Notes under the pieces: generated by a model
What the model was told of the DNA's origin: nothing
Seen by the model: only the letters and a program-made list of their open reading frames with translations
Databases searched by the model: none
Part shown: piece by piece, positions 22,746 through 37,170 of the stretch
How the letters are laid out: each line of letters opens with the position of its first letter
Numbering within the stretch: position 1 is the first letter of the stretch
Source of the DNA: Antedon mediterranea
Taxonomy: Eukaryota > Echinodermata > Crinoidea > Comatulida > Antedonidae
Reading direction: 5' to 3'
Length of the DNA stretch: 64,000 bases
Assembly (NCBI RefSeq): GCF_964355755.1
Contig: NC_092675.1
Span: 13,469,312 to 13,533,311, forward strand
Translations under genes and position numbers: made by a program

Positions 22746-24157
22746 GGAGACGTTTTAGACCATTTTGTGATTTTCGAAAAAACTTGTTAACATAAAAACA
22801 CGAAAGTGCTTAGAATAGCTTCAAATCACATTTGGAGACGTTTTAGACCATTTTGTGATTTTTGAAAAAACTTGTTAACATAAAAACACGAAAGTGCTTA
22901 GAACAGCTTCAAATCGCATTTGGAAACGTTTTAGACCAATTTGTGCATTTCGATGAAACTTGATTACACAAAAACATCAAAGTGCTTAAAATCACATTAT
23001 AAACCGTTTTAGACCATTTTGAGCATTTCGATAACACTTTTCACACAAAAACATTAAAGAGCACAAAATAGCTTAATATCGTATTTAAAAACGTTTTAGA
23101 CCATTTTGAGCATTTAGACAAAACTTTTTCACACAAAACACCAAAGTGCTTAGAATAGCTTCAAATCGCATTTGGAGACGTTTTAGACCATTTTGTGCAT
23201 TTCGATGAAACTTGGTTACACAAAAACATCAAAGTGCTTAAAATCACATTATAAATCGTTTTAGACCATTTTGAGCATTTCGACAAAACTTTTTCACACA
23301 AAACACCAAAGTGCTTAGAATAGCTTCAAATCGCATTTGGAGACGTTTTAGACCAATTTGTGATTTTTGAAAAAACTTGTTAACATAAAAACACCAAAGT
23401 GTTTAGAATAGCTTCAAATCGCATTTGGAGACGTTTTAGACCAATTTGTGATTTTCGAAAAAACTTATCAACATAAAAACACCAAAGGGTTTAGAATAGC
23501 TTCAAATCGCATTTGGAGACGTTTTAGACCATTTTGTGATTTTGAAAAAACTTGTTAACATAAAAACACGAAAGTGCTTAGAATAGCTTCAAATCGCATT
23601 TGGAGACGTTTTAGACCATTTTGTGATTTTCGAAAAAACTTGTTAACATAAAAACACGAAAGTGCTTAGAATAGCTTCAAATCACATTTGGAGACGTTTT
23701 AGACCATTTTGTGATTTTTGAAAAAACTTGTTAACATAAAAACACGAAAGTGCTTAGAATAGCTTCAAATCGCATTTGGAAACGTTTTAGACCAATTTGT
23801 GCATTTCGATGAAACTTGATTACACAAAAACATCAAAGTGCTTAAAATCACATTATAAACCGTTTTAGACCATTTTGAGCATTTCGATAACACTTTTCAC
23901 ACAAAAACATTAAAGAGCACAAAATAGCTTAATATCGTATTTAAAAACGTTTTAGACCATTTTGAGCATTTAGACAAAACTTTTTCACACAAAACACCAA
24001 AGTGCTTAGAATAGCTTCAAATCGCATTTGGAGACGTTTTAGACCATTTTGTGCATTTCGATGAAACTTGGTTACACAAAAACATCAAAGTGCTTAAAAT
24101 CACATTATAAATCGTTTTAGACCATTTTGAGCATTTCGACAAAACTTTTTCACACAA
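22692..24157. repeat. 857-bp higher-order repeat, two copies
   Basis: The stretches 22692-23300 and 23549-24157 match at a spacing of 857 bp. Both hold an A monomer with tggaaacgtt that switches to a caatttgtgc ending, followed by B, then C with cattaaagagcac. The copies part at their ends, where one has aaacacc and the other aaatacc, and the intervening A monomers differ. Confidence 0.8.
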
Positions 24158-26395
24158 AATACCAAAGTGCTTAGAATAGCTTCAAATCGCATTTCGAGAC
24201 GTTTTAGACCATTTTGTGATTTTCGAAAAAACTTTTTAACATAAAAACACCAAAGTGCTTAGAATAGCTTCAAATCACATTTGGAGACATTTTAGACCAT
24301 TTTGTGATTTTCAAAAAAACTTGTTAACATAAAAACACGAAAGTTCTTAGAATCACATTATAAACCGTTTTAGACCATTTTGAGCATTTCGATAACAATT
24401 TTCACACAAAAACATCAAAGAGCACAAAATAGCTTAATATCGTATTTAAAAATGTTTTAGACCATTTTGAGCATTTAGATAAAACTTTTTCACACAAAAC
24501 ACCAAAGTGCTTAGAATAGCTTCAAATCGCATTTGGAGACGTTTTAGACCATTTTGTGATTTTTGAAAAAACTTGTTAACATAAAAACACCAAAGTGCTT
24601 AGAATAGCTTCAAATCACATTTTGATACGTTTTAGCCCATTTTGTGATTTTCGAAAAAACTTGTTAACATAAAAACACGAAAGTGCTTAGAATAGCTTCA
24701 AATCACATTTGGAGACGTTTTAGACCATTTTGTGATTTTTGAAAAAACTTGTTAACATAAAAACACGAAAGTGCTTAGAATAGCTTCAAATCGCATTTGG
24801 AAACGTTTTAGACCATTTTGTGATTTTCGAAAAAGATTGTTAACATAAAAACACCAAAGTGCTTAGAATCACATTATAAACCGTTTTAGACCATTTTGAG
24901 CATTTCGATAACAATTTTCACACAAAAACATCAAAGAGCACAAAATAGCTTAATATCGTATTTAAAAATGTTTTAGACCATTTTGAGCATTTAGATCAAA
25001 CTTTTTCACACAAAACACCAAAGTGCTTAGAATAGCTTCAAATCGCATTTGGAGACGGTTTAGACCATTTTGTGATTTTGAAAAAACTTGTTAACATAAA
25101 AACACCAAAGTGCTTAGAATAGCTTCAAATCGCATTTGGAGACGTTTTAGACCATTTTGTGATTTTCGAAAAAACTTGTTAACATAAAAACACCAAAGTG
25201 CTTAGAATAGCTTCAAATCGTATTTGGAGACGTTTTAGACCATTTTGAGATTTTCGAAAAAACTTGGTTACACAAAAACATCAAAGTGCTTAAAATCACA
25301 TTATAAACCGTTTTAGACCATTTTGAGCATTTCGATAACACTTTTCACACAAAAACATTAAAGAGCACAAAATAGCTTAATATCGTATTTAAAAACGTTT
25401 TAGACCATTTTGAGCATTTCGACAAAACTTTTTCACACAAAACACCAAAGTGCTTCAAATCGCATTTGGAGACGTTTTAGACCAATTTGTGCATTTCGAT
25501 GAAACTTGATTACACAAAAACATCAAAGTGCTTAAAATCACATTATAAACCGTTTTAGACCATTTTGAGCATTTCGATAACACTTTTCACACAAAAACAT
25601 CAAAGAGCACAAAATAGCTTAATATCGTATTTAAAAACGTTTTAGACCATTTTGAGCATTTAGACAAAACTTTTTCACACAAAACACCAAAGTGCTTAGA
25701 ATAGCTTCAAATCGCATTTGGAGACGTTTTAGACCATTTTGTGCATTTCGATGAAACTTGGTTACACAAAAAAATCAAAGTGCTTAAAATCACATTATAA
25801 ATCGTTTTAGACCATTTTGAGCATTTCGACAAAACTTTTTCACACAAAATACAAAAGTGCTTAGAATAGCTTCAAATCGCATTTGGAGACGTTTTAGACA
25901 ATTTTGTGATTTTCGAAAAAACTTTTTAACATAAAAACACCAAAGTGCTTAGAATAGCTTCAAATCACATTTGGAGACGTTTTAGACCATTTTGTGATTT
26001 TCGAAAAAACTTGTTAACATAAAAACACGAAAGTGCTTAGAATAGCTTCAAATCGCATTTAGAAACGTTTTAGACCATTTTGTGATTTTCGAAAAAAATT
26101 GTTAACATAAAAACACCAAAGTGCTTAGAATCACATTATAAACCGTTTTAGACCATTTTGAGCATTTCGATAACAATTTTCACACAAAAACATCAAAGAG
26201 CACAAAATAGCTTAATATCGTATTTAAAAATGTTTTAGACCATTTTGAGCATTTAGATAAAACTTTTTCACACAAAACACCAAAGTGCTTAGAATAGCTT
26301 CAAATCGCATTTGGAGACGTTTTAGACCATTTTGTGATTTTTGAAAAAACTTGTTAACATAAAAACACCAAAGTACTTAGAATAGCTTCAAATCA

Positions 26396-29300
26396 CATTT
26401 GGAGACGTTTTAGACCATTTTGTGATTTTCGAAAAAACTTGTTAACATAAAAACACGAAAGTGCTTAGAATAGCTTCAAATCGCATTTGGAAACGTTTTA
26501 GACCATTTTGTGATTTTCGAAAAAACTTGTTAACATAAAAACACGAAAGTGCTTAGAATAGCTTCAAATCGCATTTGGAAACGTTTTAGACCATTTTGTG
26601 ATTTTCGAAAAAACTTGTTAACATAAAAACACGAAAGTGCTTAGAATAGCTTCAAATCGCATTTGGAAACGTTTTAGACCATTTTGTGATTTTCGAAAAA
26701 AATTGTTAACATAAAAACACCAAAGTGTTTAGAATAGCTTCAAATCGCATTTGGAGACGTTTTAGACCAATTTGTGATTTTCGAAAAAACTTATCAACAT
26801 AAAAACACCAAAGGGTTTAGAATAGCTTCAAATCGCATTTGGAGACGTTTTAGACCATTTTGTGATTTTGAAAAAACTTGTTAACATAAAAACACCAAAG
26901 TGCTTAGAATAGCTTCAAATCGCATTTGGAGACGTTTTAGACCATTTTGTGATTTTCGAAAAAACTTGTTAACATAAAAACACCAAAGTGCTTAGAATAG
27001 CTTCAAATCGTATTTGGAGACGTTTTAGACCATTTTGAGATTTTCGAAAAAACTTGGTTACACAAAAACATCAAAGTGCTTAAAATCACATTATAAACCG
27101 TTTTAGACCATTTTGAGCATTTCGATAACACTTTTCACACAAAAACATCAAAGAGCACAAAATAGCTTAATATCGTATTTAAAAACGTTTTAGACCATTT
27201 TGAGCATTTCGACAAAACTTTTTCACACAAAACACCAAAGTGCTTAGAATAGCTTCAAATCGCATTTGGAGACGTTTTAGACCAATTTGTGCATTTCGAT
27301 GAAACTTGATTACACAAAAACATCAAAGTGCTTAAAATCACATTATAAACCGTTTTAGACCATTTTGAGCATTTCGATAACACTTTTCACACAAAAACAT
27401 CAAAGAGCACAAAATAGCTTAATATCGTATTTAAAAACGTTTTAGACCATTTTGAGCATTTAGACAAAACTTTTTCACACAAAACACCAAAGTGCTTAGA
27501 ATAGCTTCAAATCGCATTTGGAGACGTTTTAGACCATTTTGTGCATTTCGATGAAACTTGGTTACACAAAAACATCAAAGTGCTTAAAATCACATTATAA
27601 ATCGTTTTAGACCAGTTTGAGCATTTCGACAAAACTTTTTCACACAAAATACCAAAGTGCTTAGAATAGCTTCAAATCGCATTTCGAGACGTTTTAGACC
27701 ATTTTGTGATTTTCGAAAAAACTTTTTAACATAAAAACACCAAAGTGCTTAGATTAGCTTCAAATCACATTTGGAGACGTTTTAGACCATAAGTGCTTAG
27801 AATCACATTATAAACCGTTTTAGACCATTTTGAGCATTTCGATAACAATTTTCACACAAAAACATCAAAGAGCACAAAATAGCTTAATATCGTATTTAAA
27901 AATGTTTTAGACCATGTTGAGCATTTAGATAAAACTTTTTCACACAAAACACCAAAGTGCTTAGAATAGCTTCAAATCGCATTTGGAGACGTTTTAGACC
28001 ATTTTGTGATTTTTGAAAAAACTTGTTAACATAAAAACGCCAAAGTGCTTAGAATAGCTTCAAATCACATTTGGAGACGTTTTAGACCATTTTGTGATTT
28101 TCGAAAAAACTTGTTAACATAAAAACACCAAAGTGTTTAGAATAGCTTCAAATCGCATTTGGAGACGTTTTAGACCAATTTGTGATTTTCGAAAAAACTT
28201 ATCAACATAAAAACACCAAAGGGTTTAGAATAGCTTCAAATCGCATTTGGAGACGTTTTAGACCATTTTGTGATTTTCGAAAAAACTTGTTAACATAAAA
28301 ACACGAAAGTGCTTAGAATAGCTTCAAATCGCATTTGGAAACGTTTTAGACCATTTTGTGATTTTCGAAAAAACTTGTTAACATAAAAACACGAAAGTGC
28401 TTAGAATAGCTTCAAATCGCATTTGGAAACGTTTTAGACCATTTTGTGATTTTCGAAAAAACTTGTTAACATAAAAACACGAAAGTGCTTAGAATAGCTT
28501 CAAATCGCATTTGGAAACGTTTTAGACCATTTTGTGATTTTCGAAAAAAATTGTTAACATAAAAACACCAAAGTGTTTAGAATAGCTTCAAATCGCATTT
28601 GGAGACGTTTTAGACCAATTTGTGATTTTCGAAAAAACTTATCAACATAAAAACACCAAAGGGTTTAGAATAGCTTCAAATCGCATTTGGAGACGTTTTA
28701 GACCATTTTGTGATTTTGAAAAAACTTGTTAACATAAAAACACCAAAGTGCTTAGAATAGCTTCAAATCGCATTTGGAGACGTTTTAGACCATTTTGTGA
28801 TTTTCGAAAAAACTTGTTAACATAAAAACACCAAAGTGCTTAGAATAGCTTCAAATCGTATTTGGAGACGTTTTAGACCATTTTGAGATTTTCGAAAAAA
28901 CTTGGTTACACAAAAACATCAAAGTGCTTAAAATCACATTATAAACCGTTTTAGACCATTTTGAGCATTTCGATAACACTTTTCACACAAAAACATCAAA
29001 GAGCACAAAATAGCTTAATATCGTATTTAAAAACGTTTTAGACCATTTTGAGCATTTCGACAAAACTTTTTCACACAAAACACCAAAGTGCTTAGAATAG
29101 CTTCAAATCGCATTTGGAGACGTTTTAGACCAATTTGTGCATTTCGATGAAACTTGATTACACAAAAACATCAAAGTGCTTAAAATCACATTATAAACCG
29201 TTTTAGACCATTTTGAGCATTTCGATAACACTTTTCACACAAAAACATCAAAGAGCACAAAATAGCTTAATATCGTATTTAAAAACGTTTTAGACCATTT

Positions 29301-29975
29301 TGAGCATTTAGACAAAACTTTTTCACACAAAACACCAAAGTGCTTAGAATAGCTTCAAATCGCATTTGGAGACGTTTTAGACCATTTTGTGCATTTCGAT
29401 GAAACTTGGTTACACAAAAACATCAAAGTGCTTAAAATCACATTATAAATCGTTTTAGACCAGTTTGAGCATTTCGACAAAACTTTTTCACACAAAATAC
29501 CAAAGTGCTTAGAATAGCTTCAAATCGCATTTCGAGACGTTTTAGACCATTTTGTGATTTTCGAAAAAACTTTTTAACATAAAAACACCAAAGTGCTTAG
29601 ATTAGCTTCAAATCACATTTGGAGACGTTTTAGACCATAAGTGCTTAGAATCACATTATAAACCGTTTTAGACCATTTTGAGCATTTCGATAACAATTTT
29701 CACACAAAAACATCAAAGAGCACAAAATAGCTTAATATCGTATTTAAAAATGTTTTAGACCATGTTGAGCATTTAGATAAAACTTTTTCACACAAAACAC
29801 CAAAGTGCTTAGAATAGCTTCAAATCGCATTTGGAGACGTTTTAGACCATTTTGTGATTTTTGAAAAAACTTGTTAACATAAAAACGCCAAAGTGCTTAG
29901 AATAGCTTCAAATCACATTTGGAGACGTTTTAGACCATTTTGTGATTTTCGAAAAAACTTGTTAACATAAAAACA
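26396..29975. repeat. 1848-bp higher-order repeat, two copies
   Basis: About 1.73 kb at 26396-28127 recurs at 28244-29975, spacing 1848 bp (21 times 88). Shared rare marks include caaagtgttt (26721 and 28569), accagtttgagc (27614 and 29462), cttagattagc, the truncated accataagtg junction, and accatgttgagc. A related block, about 30960-31734, carries the same marks 1759 bp after the second copy, then continues like the first copy rather than the second. Confidence 0.85.
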
Positions 29976-32900
29976 CGAAAGTGCTTAGAATAGCTTCAAA
30001 TCGCATTTGGAAACGTTTTAGACCATTTTGTGATTTTCGAAAAAACTTGTTAACATAAAAACATGAAAGTGCTTAGAATAGCTTCAAATCGTATTTGGAG
30101 ACGTTTTAGACGATTTTGTGATTTTCGAAAAAACTTTTTAACATAAAAACACCAAAGTGCTTAGAATAGCTTCAAATCGCATTTGGAGACGTTTTAGACC
30201 ATTTTGTGCATTTCGATGAAACTTGGTTACACAAAAACATCAAAGTGCTTAAAATCACATTATAAACCATTTAGACCATTTTGAGCATTTCGATAACACT
30301 TTTCACACAAAAACATCAAAGAGCACAAAATAGCTTAATATCGTATTTAAAAACGTTTTAGACCATTTTGAGCATTTAGACAAAACTTTTTCACACAAAA
30401 CTCCAAAGTGCTTAGAATAGCTTCAAATCGCATTTGGAGACGTTTTAGAACATTTTGTGTTTTTCGAAAAAACCTGTTAACATAAAAACACCAAAGTGCT
30501 TAGAATAGCTTCAAATCGCATTTGGAGACGTTTTAGACCAATTTGTGATTTTCGAAAAAACTTATCAACATAAAAACACCAAAGGGTTTAGAATAGCTTC
30601 AAATCGCATTTGGAGACGTTTTAGACCATTTTGTGATTTTCGAAAAAACTTGTTAACATAAAAACACGAAAGTGCTTAGAATAGCTTCAAATCGCATTTG
30701 GAAACGTTTTAGACCATTTTGTGATTTTCGAAAAAACTTGTTAACATAAAAACATGAAAGTGCTTAGAATAGCTTCAAATCGTATTTGGAGACGTTTTAG
30801 ACGATTTTGTGATTTTCGAAAAAACTTTTTAACATAAAAACACCAAAGTGCTTAGAATAGCTTCAAATCGCATTTGGAGACGTTTTAGACCATTTTGTGC
30901 ATTTCGATGAAACTTGGTTACACAAAAACATCAAAGTGCTTAAAATCACATTATAAACCATTTAGACCATTTTGAGCATTTCGATAACACTTTTCACACA
31001 AAAACATCAAAGAGCACAAAATAGCTTAATATCGTATTTAAAAACGTTTTAGACCATTTTGAGCATTTAGACAAAACTTTTTCACACAAAACACCAAAGT
31101 GCTTAGAATAGCTTCAAATCGCATTTGGAGACGTTTTAGACCATTTTGTGCATTTCGATGAAACTTGGTTACACAAAAACATCAAAGTGCTTAAAATCAC
31201 ATTATAAATCGTTTTAGACCAGTTTGAGCATTTCGACAAAACTTTTTCACACAAAATACCAAAGTGCTTAGAATAGCTTCAAATCGCATTTCGAGACGTT
31301 TTAGACCATTTTGTGATTTTCGAAAAAACTTTTTAACATAAAAACACCAAAGTGCTTAGATTAGCTTCAAATCACATTTGGAGACGTTTTAGACCATAAG
31401 TGCTTAGAATCACATTATAAACCGTTTTAGACCATTTTGAGCATTTCGATAACAATTTTCACACAAAAACATCAAAGAGCACAAAATAGCTTAATATCGT
31501 ATTTAAAAATGTTTTAGACCATGTTGAGCATTTAGATAAAACTTTTTCACACAAAACACCAAAGTGCTTAGAATAGCTTCAAATCGCATTTGGAGACGTT
31601 TTAGACCATTTTGTGATTTTTGAAAAAACTTGTTAACATAAAAACGCCAAAGTGCTTAGAATAGCTTCAAATCACATTTGGAGACGTTTTAGACCATTTT
31701 GTGATTTTCGAAAAAACTTGTTAACATAAAAACACCAAAGTGTTTAGAATAGCTTCAAATCGCATTTGGAGACGTTTTAGACCAATTTGTGATTTTCGAA
31801 AAAACTTATCAACATAAAAACACCAAAGGGTTTAGAATAGCTTCAAATCGCATTTGGAGACGTTTTAGACCATTTTGTGATTTTCGAAAAAACTTGTTAA
31901 CATAAAAACACGAAAGTGCTTAGAATAGCTTCAAATCGCATTTGGAAACGTTTTAGACCATTTTGTGATTTTCGAAAAAACTTGTTAACATAAAAACATG
32001 AAAGTGCTTAGAATAGCTTCAAATCGTATTTGGAGACGTTTTAGACGATTTTGTGATTTTCGAAAAAACTTTTTAACATAAAAACACCAAAGTGCTTAGA
32101 ATAGCTTCAAATCGCATTTGGAGACGTTTTAGACCATTTTGTGCATTTCGATGAAACTTGGTTACACAAAAACATCAAAGTGCTTAAAATCACATTATAA
32201 ACCATTTAGACCATTTTGAGCATTTCGATAACACTTTTCACACAAAAACATCAAAGAGCACAAAATAGCTTAATATCGTATTTAAAAACGTTTTAGACCA
32301 TTTTGAGCATTTAGACAAAACTTTTTCACACAAAACTCCAAAGTGCTTAGAATAGCTTCAAATCGCATTTGGAGACGTTTTAGAACATTTTGTGTTTTTC
32401 GAAAAAACCTGTTAACATAAAAACACCAAAGTGCTTAGAATAGCTTCAAATCGCATTTGGAGACTATTTAGACCATTTTGTGATTTTTGAAAAAACTTGT
32501 TAACATAAAAACACGAAAGTGCTTAGAATAGCTTCAAATCGCATTTGGAAACGTTTTAGACCATTTTGTGATTTTCGAAAAAGATTGTTAACATAAAAAC
32601 ACCAATGTGCTTAGAATCACATTATACACCGTTTTAGACCATTTTGAGCATTTCGATAACAATTTTCACACAAAAACATCAAAGGGCACAAAATAGCTTA
32701 ATATCGTATTTAAAAATGTTTTAGACCATTTTGAGCATTTAGATAAAACTTTTTCACACAAAACACCAAAGTGCTTAGAATAGCTTCAAATCGCATTTGG
32801 AGACGGTTTAGAACATTTTGTGATTTTGAAAAAACTTTTTAACATAAAAACACCAAAGTGCTTAGAATAGCTTCAAATCGCATTTGGAGACGTTTTAGAC

Positions 32901-34114
32901 CATTTTGTGATTTTCGAAAAAACTTGTTAACATAAAAACACCAAAGTGCTTAGAATAGCTTCAAATCGTATTTGGAGACGTTTTAGACCATTTTGAGATT
33001 TTCGAAAAAACTTGGTTACACAAAAACATCAAAGTGCTTAAAATCACATTATAAACCGTTTTAGACCATTTTGAGCATTTCGATAACACTTTTCACACAA
33101 AAACATCAAAGAGCACAAAATAGCTTAATATCGTATTTAAAAACGTTTTAGACCATTTTGAGCATTTCGACAAAACTTTTTCACACAAAACACCAAAGTG
33201 CTTAGAATAGCTTCAAATCGCATTTGGAGACGTTTTAGACCAATTTGTGCATTTCGATGAAACTTGATTACACAAAAACATCAAAGTGCTTAAAATCACA
33301 TTATAAACCGTTTTAGACCATTTTGAGCATTTCGATAACACTTTTCACACAAAAACATCAAAGAGCACAAAATAGCTTAATATCGTATTTAAAAACGTTT
33401 TAGACCATGATTTTCGAAAAAACTTGTTAACATAAAAACACCAAAGTGCTTAGAATAGCTTCAAATCACATTTGGAGACGTTTTAGACCAATTTGTGATT
33501 TTCGAAAAAACTTATCAACATAAAAACACCAAAGGGCTTAGAATAGCTTCAAATCGCATTTGGAGACTATTTAGACCATTTTGTGATTTTTGAAAAAACT
33601 TGTTAACATAAAAACACGAAAGTGCTTAGAATAGCTTCAAATCGCATTTGGAAACGTTTTATTCCATTTTGTGATTTTCGAAAAAGATTGTTAACATAAA
33701 AACACCAATGTGCTTAGAATCACATTATAAACCGTTTTAGACAATTTTGAGCATTTCGATAACAATTTTCACACAAAAACATCAAAGAGCACAAAATAGC
33801 TTAATATCGTATTTAAAAATGTTTTAGACCATTTTGAGCATTTAGATAAAACTTTTTCACACAAAACACCAAAGTGCTTAGAATAGCTTCAAATCGCATT
33901 TGGAGACGGTTTAGAACATTTTGTGATTTTGAAAAAACTTGTTAACATAAAAACACCAAAGTGCTTAGAATAGCTTCAAATCGCATTTGGAGACGTTTTA
34001 GACCATTTTGTGATTTTCGAAAAAACTTGTTAACATAAAAACACCAAAGTGCTTAGAATAGCTTCAAATCGTATTTGGAGACGTTTTAGACCATTTTGAG
34101 ATTTTCGAAAAAAC

Positions 34115-37100
34115 TTGGTTACACAAAAACATCAAAGTGCTTAAAATCACATTATAAACCGTTTTAGACCATTTTGAGCATTTCGATAACACTTTTCACA
34201 CAAAAACATCAAAGAGCACAAAATAGCTTAATATCGTATTTAAAAACGTTTTAGACCATTTTGAGCATTTCGACAAAACTTTTTCACACAAAACACCAAA
34301 GTGCTTAGAATAGCTTCAAATCGCATTTGGAGACGTTTTAGACCAATTTGTGCATTTCGATGAAACTTGATTACACAAAAACATCAAAGTGCTTAAAATC
34401 ACATTATAAACCGTTTTAGACCATTTTGAGCATTTCGATAACACTTTTCACACAAAAACATCAAAGAGCACAAAATAGCTTAATATCGTATTTAAAAACG
34501 TTTTAGACCATTTTGAGCATTTAGAAAAAACTTTTTCACACAAAACACCAAAGTGCTTAGAATAGCTTCAAATCGCATTTGAAGACGTTTTAGACCATTT
34601 TGTGATTTTTGAAAAAACTTGTTAACATAAAAACACCAAAGTGCTTAGAATAGCTTCAAATCACATTTGGAGATGTTTTAGACCATTTTGTGATTTTTGA
34701 AAAAACTTGTTAACATAAAAACACGAAAGTGCTTAGAATAGCTTCAAATCACATTTGGAGACGTTTTAGACCATTTTGTGATTTTTGAAAAAACTTGTTA
34801 ACATAAAAACACGAAAGTGCTTAGAATAGCTTCAAATCGCATTTGGAAACGTTTTAGACCATTTTGTGATTTTCGAAAAAGATTGTTAACATAAAAACAC
34901 CAATGTGCTTAGAATCACATTATAAACCGTTTTAGACCATTTTGAGCATTTCGATAACAATTTTCACACAAAAACATCAAAGAGCACAAAATAGCTTAAT
35001 ATCGTATTTATAAATGTTTTAGACCATTTTGAGCATTTCGACAAAACTTTTTCACACAAAACACCAAAGTGCTTAGAATAGCTTCAAATCGCATTTGGAG
35101 ACGTTTTTTATACCATTTTGTGATTTCGATGAAACTTGATTACACAAAAACATCAAAGTGCTTAAAATCACATTATAAACCGTTTTAGACCATTTTGAGC
35201 ATTTCGATAACACTTTTCACACAAAAACATCAAAGAGCACAAAATAGCTTAATATCGTATTTAAAAACGTTTTAGACCATTTTGAGCATTTAGACAAAAC
35301 TTTTTCACACAAACCACCAAAGTGCTTAGAATAGCTTCAAATCGCATTTGGAGACGTTTTAGAACATTTTGTGTTTTTCGAAAAAAACTGTTAACATAAA
35401 AACACCAAAGTGCTTAGAATAGCTTCAAATCGCATTTGGAGAAACTTGATTACACAAAAACATCAAAGTGCTTAAAATCACATTATAAACCGTTTTAGAC
35501 CATTTTGAGCATTTCGATAACACTTTTCACACAAAAACATCAAAGAGCACAAAATAGCTTAATATCGTATTTAAAAACGTTTTAGACCATTTTGAGCATT
35601 TCGACAAAACTTTTTCACACAAAACACCAAAGTGCTTAGAATAGCTTCAAATCGCATTTGGAGACGTTTTAGACCAATTTGTGCATTTCGATGAAACTTG
35701 ATTACACAAAAACATCAAAGTGCTTAAAATCACATTATAAACCGTTTTAGACCATTTTGAGCATTTCGATAACACTTTTCACACAAAAACATCAAAGAGC
35801 ACAAAATAGCTTAATATCGTATTTAAAAACGTTTTAGACCATTTTGAGCATTTAGAAAAAACTTTTTCACACAAAACACCAAAGTGCTTAGAATAGCTTC
35901 AAATCGCATTTGAAGACGTTTTAGACCATTTTGTGATTTTTGAAAAAACTTGTTAACATAAAAACACCAAAGTGCTTAGAATAGCTTCAAATCACATTTG
36001 GAGATGTTTTAGACCATTTTGTGATTTTTGAAAAAACTTGTTAACATAAAAACACGAAAGTGCTTAGAATAGCTTCAAATCACATTTGGAGACGTTTTAG
36101 ACCATTTTGTGATTTTTGAAAAAACTTGTTAACATAAAAACACGAAAGTGCTTAGAATAGCTTCAAATCGCATTTGGAAACGTTTTAGACCATTTTGTGA
36201 TTTTCGAAAAAGATTGTTAACATAAAAACACCAATGTGCTTAGAATCACATTATAAACCGTTTTAGACCATTTTGAGCATTTCGATAACAATTTTCACAC
36301 AAAAACATCAAAGAGCACAAAATAGCTTAATATCGTATTTATAAATGTTTTAGACCATTTTGAGCATTTCGACAAAACTTTTTCACACAAAACACCAAAG
36401 TGCTTAGAATAGCTTCAAATCGCATTTGGAGACGTTTTTTATACCATTTTGTGATTTCGATGAAACTTGATTACACAAAAACATCAAAGTGCTTAAAATC
36501 ACATTATAAACCGTTTTAGACCATTTTGAGCATTTCGATAACACTTTTCACACAAAAACATCAAAGAGCACAAAATAGCTTAATATCGTATTTAAAAACG
36601 TTTTAGACCATTTTGAGCATTTAGACAAAACTTTTTCACACAAACCACCAAAGTGCTTAGAATAGCTTCAAATCGCATTTGGAGACGTTTTAGAACATTT
36701 TGTGTTTTTCGAAAAAAACTGTTAACATAAAAACACCAAAGTGCTTAGAATAGCTTCAAATCGCATTTGGAGAAACTTGATTACACAAAAACATCAAAGT
36801 GCTTAAAATCACATTATAAACCGTTTTAGACCATTTTGAGCATTTCGATAACACTTTTCACACAAAAACATCAAAGAGCACAAAATAGCTTAATATCGTA
36901 TTTAAAAACGTTTTAGACCATTTTGAGCATTTCGACAAAACTTTTTCACACAAAACACCAAAGTGCTTAGAATAGCTTCAAATCGCATTTGGAGACGTTT
37001 TAGACCAATTTGTGCATTTCGATGAAACTTGATTACACAAAAACATCAAAGTGCTTAAAATCACATTATAAACCGTTTTAGACCATTTTGAGCATTTCGA

Positions 37101-37170
37101 TAACACTTTTCACACAAAAACATCAAAGAGCACAAAATAGCTTAATATCGTATTTAAAAACGTTTTAGAC
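34115..37170. repeat. 1331-bp higher-order repeat, two copies plus a partial third
   Basis: The copies lie at about 34115-35445 and 35446-36776, with a third that runs to about 37170 before it diverges. Marks spaced exactly 1331 bp apart include ttagaaaaaac (34521 and 35852) and aaaccaccaaag (35311 and 36642). Each unit ends at an unusual fusion, ggagaaacttgattac, where an A monomer is cut short and joins the tail of another. A diverged relative spans about 38400-39470 and has the same fusion near 39461. Confidence 0.87.
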
